From Aurantibacter crassamenti (lineage in GTDB: Bacteria > Bacteroidota > Bacteroidia > Flavobacteriales > Flavobacteriaceae), in assembly GCF_016811105.1 (NCBI RefSeq), contig NZ_JAFBGM010000001.1:434001-498000 (forward strand): a stretch of DNA of 64,000 nt, given 5' to 3'. The notes under the pieces are model-generated. The model was not told where the DNA came from. It saw only the letters and a list, made by a program, of their open reading frames with translations, and did no database searches. The position numbers and the translations under genes were made by a program. This document shows, piece by piece, positions 1-10,800 of this stretch (its first letter is position 1; each line of letters begins with the position of its first letter).

Positions 1-782
1 CTAGGGCAGTAAGATGGAATTACTTACTTAAACCCTTAGGTTATCAACCGAGGTTAAGTAATAATGTTCTCATAATTTTAATGTCGTACTTCGCAAATTT
101 AGGGGTGCCAAGAATGGGAGACTTACTTAGAGCACCTGCTTTAGCAACTTATGAGGGTGTGCCCGTTGAAAAGGGATTCGGCACCATTGTCACAGAACGG
201 GTCATTGACGTACTCATGTTGTTCTCTATAATTGCAATTACTTTTTTATTACATACCGATATCATCTTGGGTTATCTACAAGAAATTGGGTTTCCCTTAA
301 ACAAAATCATCCTATTACTAACAATGGGGCTAGTCGGTTTAGCAATCTTTACGCTATTCATTAAAAAATCAAAACATCAATTTGCCATAAAAATTAAAGA
401 CTTTGTAACTGGCCTAATGGAAGGTGTGCTAAGTATCTTTAAAATGAAAAACAAATGGCCTTTTATTCTACATACTTTTTTTATATGGGGATGCTATATT
501 GGCATGCTCTGGGTTATTAAATTTACAGTTGCTGAAACTATTGTCCTTTCATTAAGTCAACTTATGGTTGCTTTTGTTGCCGGAGCATTAGCAATGATGT
601 TCACCAATGGCGGTATTGGTCTATACCCAATAGCAGTCAGTAAAGCGTTAGCCATTTTCGGAATTAGTAATATCTCTGGTGATGCCTTTGGATGGATTAT
701 GTGGACATCTCAAACCCTAATGATAGTGATTTTTGGGGCAATATCTTTTCTCATTTTACCGTTATTGAACAGAAACCGCTAG
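1..782 (+). CDS. Flippase-like integral membrane protein, UPF0104 / LPG-synthase TM family (5' end outside window)
   Basis: The reading frame is open from base 3, so the gene starts before the window; 259 C-terminal residues are visible. The first in-window ATG at 81 is internal, because the residues before it (RAVRWNYLLKPLGYQ) match the family. The stretch around YFANLGVPRMGD followed by TERVIDVL is the conserved signature of the YbhN/AglD/MprF-type transmembrane family. Several hydrophobic helices follow, and a Gly-rich GGIGLYPIAV loop near the C-terminus is also typical. Members move or modify lipids or glycolipids in the inner membrane, but the substrate here cannot be told. The next gene starts 29 bases downstream on the same strand and may be co-transcribed. 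The family call is firm, the function is not. Confidence 0.8.
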   Translation, partial: RAVRWNYLLKPLGYQPRLSNNVLIILMSYFANLGVPRMGDLLRAPALATYEGVPVEKGFGTIVTERVIDVLMLFSIIAITFLLHTDIILGYLQEIGFPLNKIILLLTMGLVGLAIFTLFIKKSKHQFAIKIKDFVTGLMEGVLSIFKMKNKWPFILHTFFIWGCYIGMLWVIKFTVAETIVLSLSQLMVAFVAGALAMMFTNGGIGLYPIAVSKALAIFGISNISGDAFGWIMWTSQTLMIVIFGAISFLILPLLNRNR

Positions 783-811
783 ACAACTACAAACTGGCCA
801 AATCTGATTAC

Positions 812-1954
812 ATGAAACGTTTATCCATACTTTTCACATTCTTTCTATGTCTTGGCATGAGTGCTCAAGTAAAAGTAGAAATCTTTGAATCTTTTAAATT
901 ACAAGAAAGACGAGACGTCAAGTACTATTTTCCTGAAGATTATGATGAAGCCAAAAAGTACCCTTTAATTTTGGTTTTAGATGGTGAATATCTTTTTGAC
1001 CAAGTTGTGGCAAATACAAAATTCTATAGCAGATTTCACGGCATGCCACAAAGTATTGTTGTTGGTATTGAACAAAGTCAAAATCAAATAAGACTTGATG
1101 ATTGTGCTTTTGAGCCAGATAGCGGCCTGCCTACCGAAAAAGCAAAAAAGTTTTTCGAATTTCTTGGTATGGAAATAATACCTTACCTAGATTTAAACTT
1201 CAATACTGCTCCATTTAAAATGGTAGTTGGGTACGATATTACTGCAAACTTCATGAACTATTGGCTTTTTAAAGAACACTCTTTATTTAATGCCTATATT
1301 AATATAAGTCCAGATCTTGCGCCAGAAATGGAAACAAGAGTTCCTGCAAGACTTGGATCCTTTGACAAACAAATCTTCTATCAATTAATTTTAGAAGGTG
1401 AAAAAAACAAGAATACGTCACGTATTTTAGCAATGGACAAAGCTATTAAAGCCATAGATAAAGAAACATTGCATTACAATTTCTACCAATATGATGGTGC
1501 AGATCACATTTCTGTTGCTACGTATGGCATAGGCAAAGCATTCGATAATATATTCGCAATGTTCAAGCCAATTAGTCCAAAAGAATACAAAACTCAATTA
1601 TTAACTTCAGACGAACCAGTATTTGATTACTTAGCAACTAAGTATAAAAATATTGAAGATCTTTTCGGATTTAAAAAAGATGTAAACTTAAATGACCTTA
1701 TGGCTGTTTATGCAGGTATTCGTAAGAAAGAAGATTATGATTCATTAAAGCCATTATCTGAACTTTGTAAAAAAGAATACCCAGAAACAATGCTCGGATT
1801 TTACTTTGAAGGTGAGTATTTTGAGCAAATGGGTGAGCCAAAAAAGGCACTACGTACCTTTGAAAAAGCTTTTGGTATGGCTGAAATTGATTTCTTAACC
1901 AAAGAAATGGCCTTAGAAAAAATTGACGCACTTAAAGCCGATTTTGGGTACTAA
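812..1954 (+). CDS. Secreted alpha/beta-hydrolase (putative esterase-like family), nucleophile position changed
   Basis: This is a 380-residue protein. The ATG at 812 is chosen because it opens a clear signal peptide (MKRLSILFTFFLCLGMSAQ); an upstream in-frame ATG at 692 lies inside the previous gene. The body follows the Fes/IroE-like putative esterase fold: YPLILVLDG strand, VVGI, then the nucleophile elbow and a late DHIS motif. The elbow reads G-Y-D-I-T (residues 140-144), so Asp142 stands where GxSxG enzymes have Ser. The C-terminal 100 residues look helical and TPR-like (EGEYFEQMGEPKKALRTFEKAF). It is likely periplasmic or secreted. It may be a non-hydrolytic binding protein or use altered chemistry. 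Family call is likely; activity is unknown. Confidence 0.75.
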   Translation: MKRLSILFTFFLCLGMSAQVKVEIFESFKLQERRDVKYYFPEDYDEAKKYPLILVLDGEYLFDQVVANTKFYSRFHGMPQSIVVGIEQSQNQIRLDDCAFEPDSGLPTEKAKKFFEFLGMEIIPYLDLNFNTAPFKMVVGYDITANFMNYWLFKEHSLFNAYINISPDLAPEMETRVPARLGSFDKQIFYQLILEGEKNKNTSRILAMDKAIKAIDKETLHYNFYQYDGADHISVATYGIGKAFDNIFAMFKPISPKEYKTQLLTSDEPVFDYLATKYKNIEDLFGFKKDVNLNDLMAVYAGIRKKEDYDSLKPLSELCKKEYPETMLGFYFEGEYFEQMGEPKKALRTFEKAFGMAEIDFLTKEMALEKIDALKADFGY

Positions 1955-2055
1955 ACAACTCCATTTATAGGAGTAAAATAGATAACCCTTTAATTAATAA
2001 CACTTCCAACATTTTAAAGTTTGCTTTATCTTCGCCATAAACCTCAACTAGGATA

Positions 2056-3417
2056 ATGGCCAAAACTAAAACAGCTTTTTTCTGCCAAAACTGTGGCACC
2101 CAACACGCCAAATGGGTAGGGCAATGTACAGCCTGTAAAGAATGGAATACTGTTGTTGAAGAAGTAATTCAAAAAGCAGAAAAATCAAGTTGGGAAACAG
2201 AAACTAGTCCACTTAAAAAAGCTGCGAAACCACTTCGTATAAATGAAATTAGTACTGAGAAAGAAATCAGACTCAACACGTTTGATTTAGAATTTAATCG
2301 GGTTTTGGGTGGCGGATTAGTACCTGGCGCACTAGTACTTTTAGGAGGCGAACCTGGCGTTGGAAAAAGCACCCTATTATTACAAATTGCTTTAAAATTA
2401 CCCTATAAAACATTATATGTTTCTGGCGAAGAAAGTCAAAAGCAGATAAAGATGCGAGCAGATCGCATTCATCCAGAAAGTGACAATTGTTTTATTCTAA
2501 CGGAAACAAAAACTCAGAATATATTTCAACAAATTGTTGCCACAGAACCTGATATTGTAGTAATTGATTCTATACAAACCTTACACACAAACGCTATTGA
2601 ATCGGCAGCAGGAAGCATTTCGCAAGTTCGAGAATGTACCGCTGAATTAATAAAATTTGCAAAAGAAACTAACACACCGGTTATTCTAATCGGTCATATT
2701 ACAAAAGACGGATCTATTGCAGGGCCTAAAATTTTAGAGCATATGGTTGATACTGTGCTACAATTTGAAGGCGATAGAAATTATGTTTATCGAATTTTAA
2801 GGGCATTAAAAAATCGTTTTGGATCAACTTCAGAATTAGGTATTTATGAAATGCAAGGGGGCGGATTAAGACAAGTGAATAACCCCTCAGAAATATTAAT
2901 TTCAAAAAATGATGCAGGTTTAAGTGGCACTGCTATTGCGTCAACAGTTGAAGGCATGCGTCCGCTAATGATTGAAATACAAGCATTAGTAAGTACAGCT
3001 GTTTACGGAACGCCACAACGTTCTACAACAGGGTACAATGCAAAACGACTCAATATGCTTTTAGCAGTTCTTGAAAAACGAGCCGGATTCAAACTTGGTG
3101 CAAAAGATGTCTTTTTAAATATTACTGGCGGCATTTCAGTAGATGATCCAGCAATAGATTTAGCAGTAATTGCTGCTATTCTCTCTAGCAATTCAGATAT
3201 TTCAATTGAGAAAGGAGTTTGTTTTGCTGCAGAAGTAGGTTTAGCCGGAGAAATAAGACCTGTACAACGTATTGACCAACGTATTTTAGAAGCTGAAAAA
3301 TTAGGATTTACAACTATTTATGTCTCCAAAAACAATAAAATAACACTAAAATCTCCAAAAATTGAAGTATTAATGGCGACAAAAATTGAAGATGTTGTGA
3401 GTTCATTATTCGGCTAA
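2056..3417 (+). CDS. radA: DNA repair protein RadA (Sms), branch-migration ATPase
   Basis: This is a full-length 453-residue RadA. The N-terminal C4 zinc finger is Cys10, Cys13, Cys24 and Cys27. A RecA-like ATPase core follows, with Walker A GEPGVGKST at about 98-106, and the RadA-specific KNRFG motif lies near residue 252. The C-terminus is a Lon-like domain (TGGISVDDPAIDLAV). RadA processes recombination intermediates by driving branch migration at D-loops with RecA. It stands alone on the plus strand, and a weak -7-like TATCTTCG lies at 2027-2034. Its stop codon overlaps the stop of a tiny convergent membrane-protein gene. Confidence 0.97.
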   Translation: MAKTKTAFFCQNCGTQHAKWVGQCTACKEWNTVVEEVIQKAEKSSWETETSPLKKAAKPLRINEISTEKEIRLNTFDLEFNRVLGGGLVPGALVLLGGEPGVGKSTLLLQIALKLPYKTLYVSGEESQKQIKMRADRIHPESDNCFILTETKTQNIFQQIVATEPDIVVIDSIQTLHTNAIESAAGSISQVRECTAELIKFAKETNTPVILIGHITKDGSIAGPKILEHMVDTVLQFEGDRNYVYRILRALKNRFGSTSELGIYEMQGGGLRQVNNPSEILISKNDAGLSGTAIASTVEGMRPLMIEIQALVSTAVYGTPQRSTTGYNAKRLNMLLAVLEKRAGFKLGAKDVFLNITGGISVDDPAIDLAVIAAILSSNSDISIEKGVCFAAEVGLAGEIRPVQRIDQRILEAEKLGFTTIYVSKNNKITLKSPKIEVLMATKIEDVVSSLFG

Positions 3418-3512
3418 CGTTTATCACGCATAATGCGTGCAAACACCATAATAATTATGATTACAGCAATTATTAATGCTACCTGCCAAAAACCAATTTT
3501 AAGTGCAATCAT
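3414..3512 (-). CDS. Very small single-pass membrane protein (32 residues)
   Basis: This ORF starts with ATG nine bases after the stop of the aldo/keto reductase gene on the same strand and ends across the radA stop. It encodes MIALKIGFWQVALIIAVIII followed by MVFARIMRDKR: a hydrophobic helix of about 20 residues with a basic C-terminal tail, so the tail is probably cytoplasmic. GFWQ before the helix recalls TatA N-termini, but the amphipathic helix of TatA is absent. The residue pattern is more protein-like than random noncoding sequence. Function unknown. Translation is not proven; confidence rests on the coherent membrane topology and the operon position. Confidence 0.45.
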   Translation of the reverse strand: MIALKIGFWQVALIIAVIIIIMVFARIMRDKR

Positions 3513-3521
3513 ATAAATATT

Positions 3522-4562
3522 TTAAGGTGCTGGGTTAGGAAATTCATCGTGTATTGCTTCAATTCCAGCAAGAACCTCATCACTTAGTTTTACATCAATA
3601 CTAGCAATATTTTCTTTGAGTTGATCCATAGTAGTCGCCCCAATAATATTGCTTGTCACAAATGGCCTAGTATTTACAAAAGCCAAAGCCATTTGAGCCA
3701 TGGATAGATTATTTTCTTGAGCTAATTTATGATACTTTTCTGTGGCTTTTACTGATGTTTCGTTACTATATCTTGTATAATTAGGAAATAATGTGATTCT
3801 TGATGTTGCTGGCTTCATCCCTCCTAAATATTTACCTGTCAATGTGCCAAATCCCAAAGGTGAATATGCTAAAAGACCAACTTTCTCACGAATTGATATT
3901 TCTGAAAGTCCTACTTCAAACTGACGATTTAAAAGACTATACGGGTTTTGAATGGTTACTGTTCTTGGCAAAGAAGCATGTACTTTACTTTCTTCTAAAA
4001 AACGCATCAACCCCCATGGAGTCTCATTTGACAGACCTACTTGTCTAATTTTTCCTTCTTGAATTAAATCACGGAAAGTTTCTAATAATTGATGAATATT
4101 GTCTTTCCAATGATCACTTAAGTCATATTCAAAACCACGTTTACCGAAAAAGTTTGTGTTTCGATCTGGCCAATGCAGTTGGTAAAGATCAATGTAATCA
4201 GTTTGTAAACGTTTCAAGCTTAATTCTACGGCATTTGTCACAGTTTCTCTGGTAAACCCAATTTCACGAATGAATTTTGTAAAATCTGCTTTTCCAGCAA
4301 TTTTAGAAGCTAAAACAATTTTATCTCTATTGCCATTTTTCTTAAACCAAGTACCAATTATTTTTTCTGTATCGGCATATCTATCCGGATGTGCAGGTAT
4401 GGGATATAATTCAGCTGTATCAAAAAAATTAATTCCTTGATCAACTGCATAATCCATTTGTTCATGACCTTCCGCTTCGGTATTTTGTCGACCCCAAGTC
4501 ATTGTACCTAAACAAATTTTACTTACTTCAATATCAGTATGTTGTAAGGTAGTATATTCCAT
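3522..4562 (-). CDS. Aldo/keto reductase, Tas-like
   Basis: This 346-residue cytosolic NADPH-dependent oxidoreductase has the AKR catalytic tetrad Asp48, Tyr53, Lys87 and His130 (NFFDTAELY, SKIAG, YQLHWPD). Cofactor-binding segments GLSNETPWG, TIQNPYSLLNR and IIGATTMDQL are in the usual order. The long insert after the His strand (FFGKRGFEYDLSDHW region) and overall length fit the Tas/YghZ-type branch. The substrate is not deducible. It is on the minus strand, convergent with radA, with a good -7 box 30 bases upstream. Confidence 0.92.
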   Translation of the reverse strand: MEYTTLQHTDIEVSKICLGTMTWGRQNTEAEGHEQMDYAVDQGINFFDTAELYPIPAHPDRYADTEKIIGTWFKKNGNRDKIVLASKIAGKADFTKFIREIGFTRETVTNAVELSLKRLQTDYIDLYQLHWPDRNTNFFGKRGFEYDLSDHWKDNIHQLLETFRDLIQEGKIRQVGLSNETPWGLMRFLEESKVHASLPRTVTIQNPYSLLNRQFEVGLSEISIREKVGLLAYSPLGFGTLTGKYLGGMKPATSRITLFPNYTRYSNETSVKATEKYHKLAQENNLSMAQMALAFVNTRPFVTSNIIGATTMDQLKENIASIDVKLSDEVLAGIEAIHDEFPNPAP

Positions 4563-4591
4563 CAGCTAAATTCAATTGCTATTTATAGCCG

Positions 4592-4599
4592 CAAATTTA
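4592..4599 (-). promoter_or_regulatory. Bacteroidota-type -7 box (TAAATTTG) of the aldo/keto reductase gene
   Basis: On the minus strand the sequence reads TAAATTTG, an exact TAnnTTTG match, 30 bases before the start codon. I see no TTG box at the usual distance; instead a small inverted repeat GCCTGttttCAGGC sits at 4609-4622, where the -33 box would be, and could be an operator. The remaining bases up to 4859 lead into the giant adhesin gene, and no clear plus-strand promoter is visible there. Confidence 0.4.
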
Positions 4600-4859
4600 G
4601 CGATTTTAGCCTGTTTTCAGGCTTTGACCACAACCATTTTACAAGCATTTAATTATGTGCAGTTTGCAAGAAAATTATGTTAATCAGCAAATAGATATAA
4701 ATTCTTAGTAAGTATTTAGGCAAATTCACTTGTTTTTACCTCGTGTTCAACCATTTCAATATATAATAAAACGCCCTTTATCACGTTATTTCAAAGCCAA
4801 AAGTGTGTGAAATCGCCAAACGATCACCGCTTTTAACCAACTAAAGAAAAGACCTACTT

Positions 4860-7800
4860 ATGACTTCGCCAAAAATATTTACAGGCAGTAACAGGCTTAG
4901 AGTGTTCATAATTCTCGCCTTAGCAGTATCATCTTTGTTTGCATATGTATTACCTAAATCAGCCAACATAATAGCTGATAATGCAAATATTGAGGAAGAA
5001 ATAGTTCTTCCTACTCACCCACTTTCTGGCATCTCAGACAATGTAGTAATTTGCGGTAATGATGGTAGTGAGGTACATGAAATTTATTTATGCGGTGCCA
5101 GTGATGAGCGCCTACTTACTGCAAGTATTTCAAATTTTAAACAGATTATTTGGTCAAAACTGCAAGAAGGTAGCTGTACTGCTTCTCAGCCAAACTGCCC
5201 AAGTACTTCACCCACTTGTTCATGGACCCAATTAAGCACGAATACACAATACACTACAACAGAGAGTGGTGAATACCGAATTTATGTTCAGTATAATGAT
5301 AATAGTGTAGAAAGATATTACTTCAATGTATACTCAAATGGTCTAAACCCTAGTGCTGTTGTCTCTGACATTGATTGTAGCAGCCCTGGTAGTATTACTA
5401 TTAACAATGTACCTTCAACTTATGAATTTAGTATTAATAGTGGTGCTACATGGCAAGACTCAAATGTATTCTCAATTGCCAATGTAAATTCATATGATGT
5501 ACAACTTAGAAGAAAAAATTTCACTGGTGGTTGTTTATTTGAAGTTAATGACATCCAAGTAAACAATAATAGTATTGACGCCTCATCTACTCTTTTACCA
5601 ATTACGTGTAATAATTCTAAAGGTGGTATTCAAATAGACATTAACGACGCATCATCAACCTATATTTACGAAATTAGTCAAGGTGGAAGTTTAGTAAACT
5701 CTTCAGGTCCTGTTTCAAGTAGTACTTATACGTTCAACAACTTGGATGCAGGAACCTATGATATTGAAATAAGACTCTCTAACAATTTAAGTTGCACATG
5801 GACAGCAACTCAGACGTTACCACCATTTAACGCGGTTCAACCAAGTGCAGTTGTAACAAAAAATATTGATTGTACAGACGGAATAATTTCAGTTACGCAA
5901 ACAGGTGGCACTGCCCCATATGAATATAGTGTCAATGGAAGTGCAACTTTTACGGCTTTCGCTTCAGGCAATCAAACTACAATACCGGTTACTACGTCCG
6001 GAAATTACACCATCACTGTTAGAGATACAAATGGCTGTGAGGTCGATTCTGCACCAGTTAATGTGGTTGTAGAACCTGAAATTATATATACCCTTAATTC
6101 AAAAAACATTACCTGTAATGGAAACGACGATGGAAGCATTTCGTTGGATGTAACTAATTCTCAAGGATATTCAACGACCTTTAGTAATGACGGGGGTAGT
6201 ACATTTCAAACCTCAAATGTATTTAGTAACCTAGCAAGTGGCACCTATAATATTGTTATCAAAAAACAAAAAGCTGGAAGCTCTTGTGATTTAGTTCATG
6301 GTGATGTTACAATTAATACGAGTCCTGCATTTATTGTTTCAGCATCTGTAACCCAACAAATTGATTGCTCAAGTGGATCCGCTACTATTGCTACAAGTGT
6401 AACTTCAGGAGGCACTGCCCCTTTTGAATACAGTACCAATGGTGTTACTTTTCAAACATCAAGTGATTTCACAGGATTAGGAGCTGGTGATTATACAATT
6501 ACTGTTAGAGATGTTAATGGTTGTACTTCAACTGTAAATCAAACTGTAAATGCAGGTTCCAACCTATCAGACCTTACTTTTTTAACAAGTGATATTGATT
6601 GTAGTACAGGCGAAACTGATGTTCAAATAGTTGTACAAGGTGGGACATCTCCATTTACATATAGAATTACGGCTCCGAGTGTTGTTAATACACCTGATGA
6701 TACTTTTCTTTCATTACCTCCAAATACCTATACTTTTGAAGTCACAGGTGATGATGGCTGTGTAATCGTTAGAAACTACACCGTACCTGAACCTAATGCT
6801 ACACAAGTGACAGCTACTGTAAAAAACAATGTAAGTTGTTTTACTTCAGGTACAGCTGATGGTGTAGTAGATTTAACTGTAAATAATTTTGATACAGAAT
6901 ATAGTGTAACCGTTGAAGATAGTGCAGGAAATTCAACCGGAAGTCATGATGCATTTAGCATAACCACTTCTAATTATTCAATTACAGGATTACCTGCTGA
7001 CACTTTTACAATTTATATTTCAGATGCTTCAAGCGTTTGTCCGAAACCAATAGTTGTTACCGTAGCTGCTCCTTCTTCTGCACTTACCGTTGACTCTATT
7101 GATGTGGCACATTTAAATTGTGGCACACCAGGTTCTGTAACTATTGAAGCTTCAGGAGGCTGGGGCAATTACACGTATACTTTAGAGCAACCAGACAATA
7201 CTTTTACACCATTTCAATCAAGTAAAACAATCACTGGTCTTACACAAGTAGGAACACATATTGTAAACGTACGTGATGTAAATGGTTGTTTAGTTGATAC
7301 TACGACTTTTGATTTAGAAGATCGTGGAGGTCCAATTTCTATAGTAGATCAAGCAAATTCAAATTACTGCTATAGTTCGTCCACAATGGGAGAATTAAAA
7401 ATAGATGTAACAGATAATGGTTATGCTCCATACTTTTATGTAGTTAATAATGGAACACCACAACCTGTTGTATTAGGCACATTTACTTTATCAAATTTAA
7501 CGCCTGACACCTATGAAGTAAAAGTAATTGGAAATAATGGTTGTGAAACAATTGTAGCGGATACCAATATTTCTGGGCAACTATTTGCTTTAGGCAGTAT
7601 TACTAAACCGTTAGGGTGTGGTTCTAATCCTGATGCTAATATTACAGTAGTTCCAGAAGAAGGATATCCACCATATACATATAGGGTAGATTCTGGATCT
7701 GGATATAATCCAACAGCAATGCCATTTGCAACTTCTGTCGCAGGTACATTCACATTTGAAGTTACTGACGCAAAAGGTTGTTTGTTCATAACAGACCCTG

Positions 7801-10800
7801 TTGAGGTTACAGCATCACCAGCCATGACAGTATCAACTAATATTTCTAATACGGCTTGTGGTAAAGAAGGTACTGGTTCTGTTGAATTAATTGCACATGG
7901 AGGTACACCTCCATTTACATATAGTTTTGACGGAAGTCCTTTTTCTCCACAAACTTTATATAATGGCTTAGATGCCACAAATTATAATTACTCGGTTCGC
8001 GATGCATTAGGTTGTGAGATTCTTAACCAAGTTGCTATAGTTGGTGCCGAAGATGCAATCACTGCCGATGTAACAAAAACTGACATTAGTTGTAACCCAG
8101 TTGTTCCTCCTGGAGGTAATATTTGGGGTAACACAAAGATAGATAATATACAAAATGCTGCCGGTTTACTTAATATTAAATTAATTAGAGTAAGCGATCC
8201 TGCTGCTCATGCCGCAGGCACTGCTAGAGAATGGACCTATAGAAATTATGAAAATGTAGACATGTCTCTTCCTGCTCATGCAGATGGTTTTGATATTAGG
8301 ATGACATGGGCTCATTGGTTTTATGTAATAATTGAAGATGAAAAAGGGTGTATTTACGAATCTGATTTATTTGAAATAACACAACCACCACTACCTTGGA
8401 TTCAAAAAGCTGAAACAGATTTAGATCAATCATGTGCAAATGGTGCTACCTTTGAGGTAGAAGTGGGGGATCCAACAGGTCTTGTAGGCCCGTTTAATTA
8501 TCGTATATGGCCTTATGATGAAGATAACCCTCCAGCATGGCGTAGTTTTGAAGTGCCAAATTCTCCAATTTCAGGAACCGTTGGTCAAAACGAAGCCTAT
8601 GGTGAGGATACAGATATAGGTTTGTATGAAAGAGATTTAAGAATAAGTGGGCTACTTTTTGGAGTTCAATATTCGATAGTCATTCTTGATGAAGCGACAG
8701 GATGTCAAAGAAGTAGAAGCTTAGGAATTGTACATGCCCCAGAGGCTCCAAATAATGCTATTGATGTTGTTTCTACTCCACAAAGTTTATCTTGTTATTC
8801 AGGTAGTGATGGTAGAGTTAGGTTCTCAGTTACCGGAGCAGACGATACAGGTGTGACAGATGTCAATGGTGATAGTGATTTTTCTGGTGCTGATGGTAAT
8901 ACAACTATAAAATGGTCGATAAAACATTCAAGTGATTACGGTCAAACTTCAGGATCTATACCTAGTTATCGTCAAAATGGCACACATACGGTACCAACTT
9001 CAGGAGCAAGCACCATAGAATTTGAAGTACCAAACCTTAGAGTAGCTTGGTATGTCGTAGAAATAGAAACTGAATCTGGTTGTAAATCAGGTAATAGGTT
9101 TTTAATATATAGACCTAAAACTCGCTTAAAGTTGGAACTTGACCAGTATGTATCCGCTAGTTGTAACTATGGGGCGCAAATTGCCGTAACTGCTAAAGGA
9201 GGTTGGGATGATCAAGCTTATTTCAACGTAAGAAACAAGTTAGATCAAACCGGTTGGCACGAATATGAATATGCATACGTTGTAGCAAGTGATTATCCAG
9301 ACCCTACTTTAATTCCAGCAGCTTCTTGGGGAGCTAATACTTTTGCGACAGTAAATCCAACAGCATATGATGGCGATCGTAATGTTTACCAAGTATTTGT
9401 ACGAGATGGCGGTGGTTGTATTGCAGCATTGGACACACCGATTACTATTACTTATGACGATGAACCAGTAATAGACACTGTAGATGTTACAAACAGATGT
9501 ACTTCTACAAACGAACTTTATGATATTGTAGTTACACTCTCTAATCAGGGTACAAATCCAATTAATGGAGCTCCATCCTATATATGGGATGGTGTAGTAA
9601 CTACTTCATCAACGAGAAGGCTTGGTCCTGGTAATCATATTTTAGAGGTAAAAGATGAGAAAGGATGTTCCGTGACCGAAAATATCTTCATTTACCCTCA
9701 AATGGTGACTTCGGCTAAAGTAACAGAATTAGAACCTTGTAGCCCACCAAATAGTGGTGAAGTAACCATTACTGTTTATGGAGGATCATTGGATTATACT
9801 TTTGAACGATTAGATAATAGCGAAATAAATAATACCGGAGTGTTCACCGGACTTACACATTCAACTCCGTACGATTTTAGAATTACAGATAATCAATCAG
9901 GTTGTCCAGTTCAGACTGTAACAGGGGTGACTATTGATGCTCCTATTCAACCAGACTTTGTTATTGATTCCATTGAAAATATTACTTGCAATGGCGCCGA
10001 TGATGGAAAAATAGTCGTTTCTCAAGCTCCATCTTCAGAAAATTTAGATGTTACCTATGAATATAGTTTAGATGGTATTACATATCAAGCACCTAATGTA
10101 TTTGATAATTTGGCACCTGGAGTATACACAGACATAAGTGTACGTTCTTCTAAAAATTGTATTCAAATTTTACCGACACAAACCTTAACAGAACCTTCGG
10201 TATTAGTACTAGACCCACCTACTGTTTCACCATTTACATGTACAACAGATAATGGACTAGGTATGGCTACAATTACGGCGACTGTCGATAATGGAACTGG
10301 AACACCAACAGGTACAGCTCCGCATAATTATAGTTTTAATGGTAGTAGTTTCAACACTACTAATTCATTTGAAATAGCATATACCAATACAGCACAAATT
10401 ATAACAATAGATGTTATTGATGCTAATGGTTGTACAGATCAAACTACAACCACCATTCCTGCAGCCACAAAAGTAACTGCAACTATTTCAGAGACACAAC
10501 CAATGGATTGTGATGATGATGCAGTCTTCAATGTAGTTGGAGCAGATGGCAGTGGAATACCTAATTATGAAACAAGAGAACTTCCTTCAGGAAATCTTAT
10601 AAATGGAACCGGACATGGCACTATTACCATTCCGGCAGGAAATCCAGGTACTTACGTATATGAATTAACGGATACTGCAACGGGATGTACTGCACAAGTA
10701 ACCTATTCTGTAGCTCCTTTTGAAACTATTGAAGTGTCTTCAACTAAACTGAACGATATTACTTGCTTTACAGCAACAGATGGTGGTTTAGAATTTACTG

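Noticed and set aside
692-811. Upstream start (ATG 692) for the esterase-like gene
   Set aside because: It would overlap the membrane-protein gene by about 90 bases and bury the signal peptide that begins at 812.
3414-3512. Call of the small protein as TatA
   Set aside because: Lacks the amphipathic helix and hinge; only the GFWQ-like start is shared.
7511-7978. 155-residue minus-strand open frame inside the giant adhesin gene
   Set aside because: Shadow of the Ser/Thr-rich codons of the adhesin; no start context or domain.
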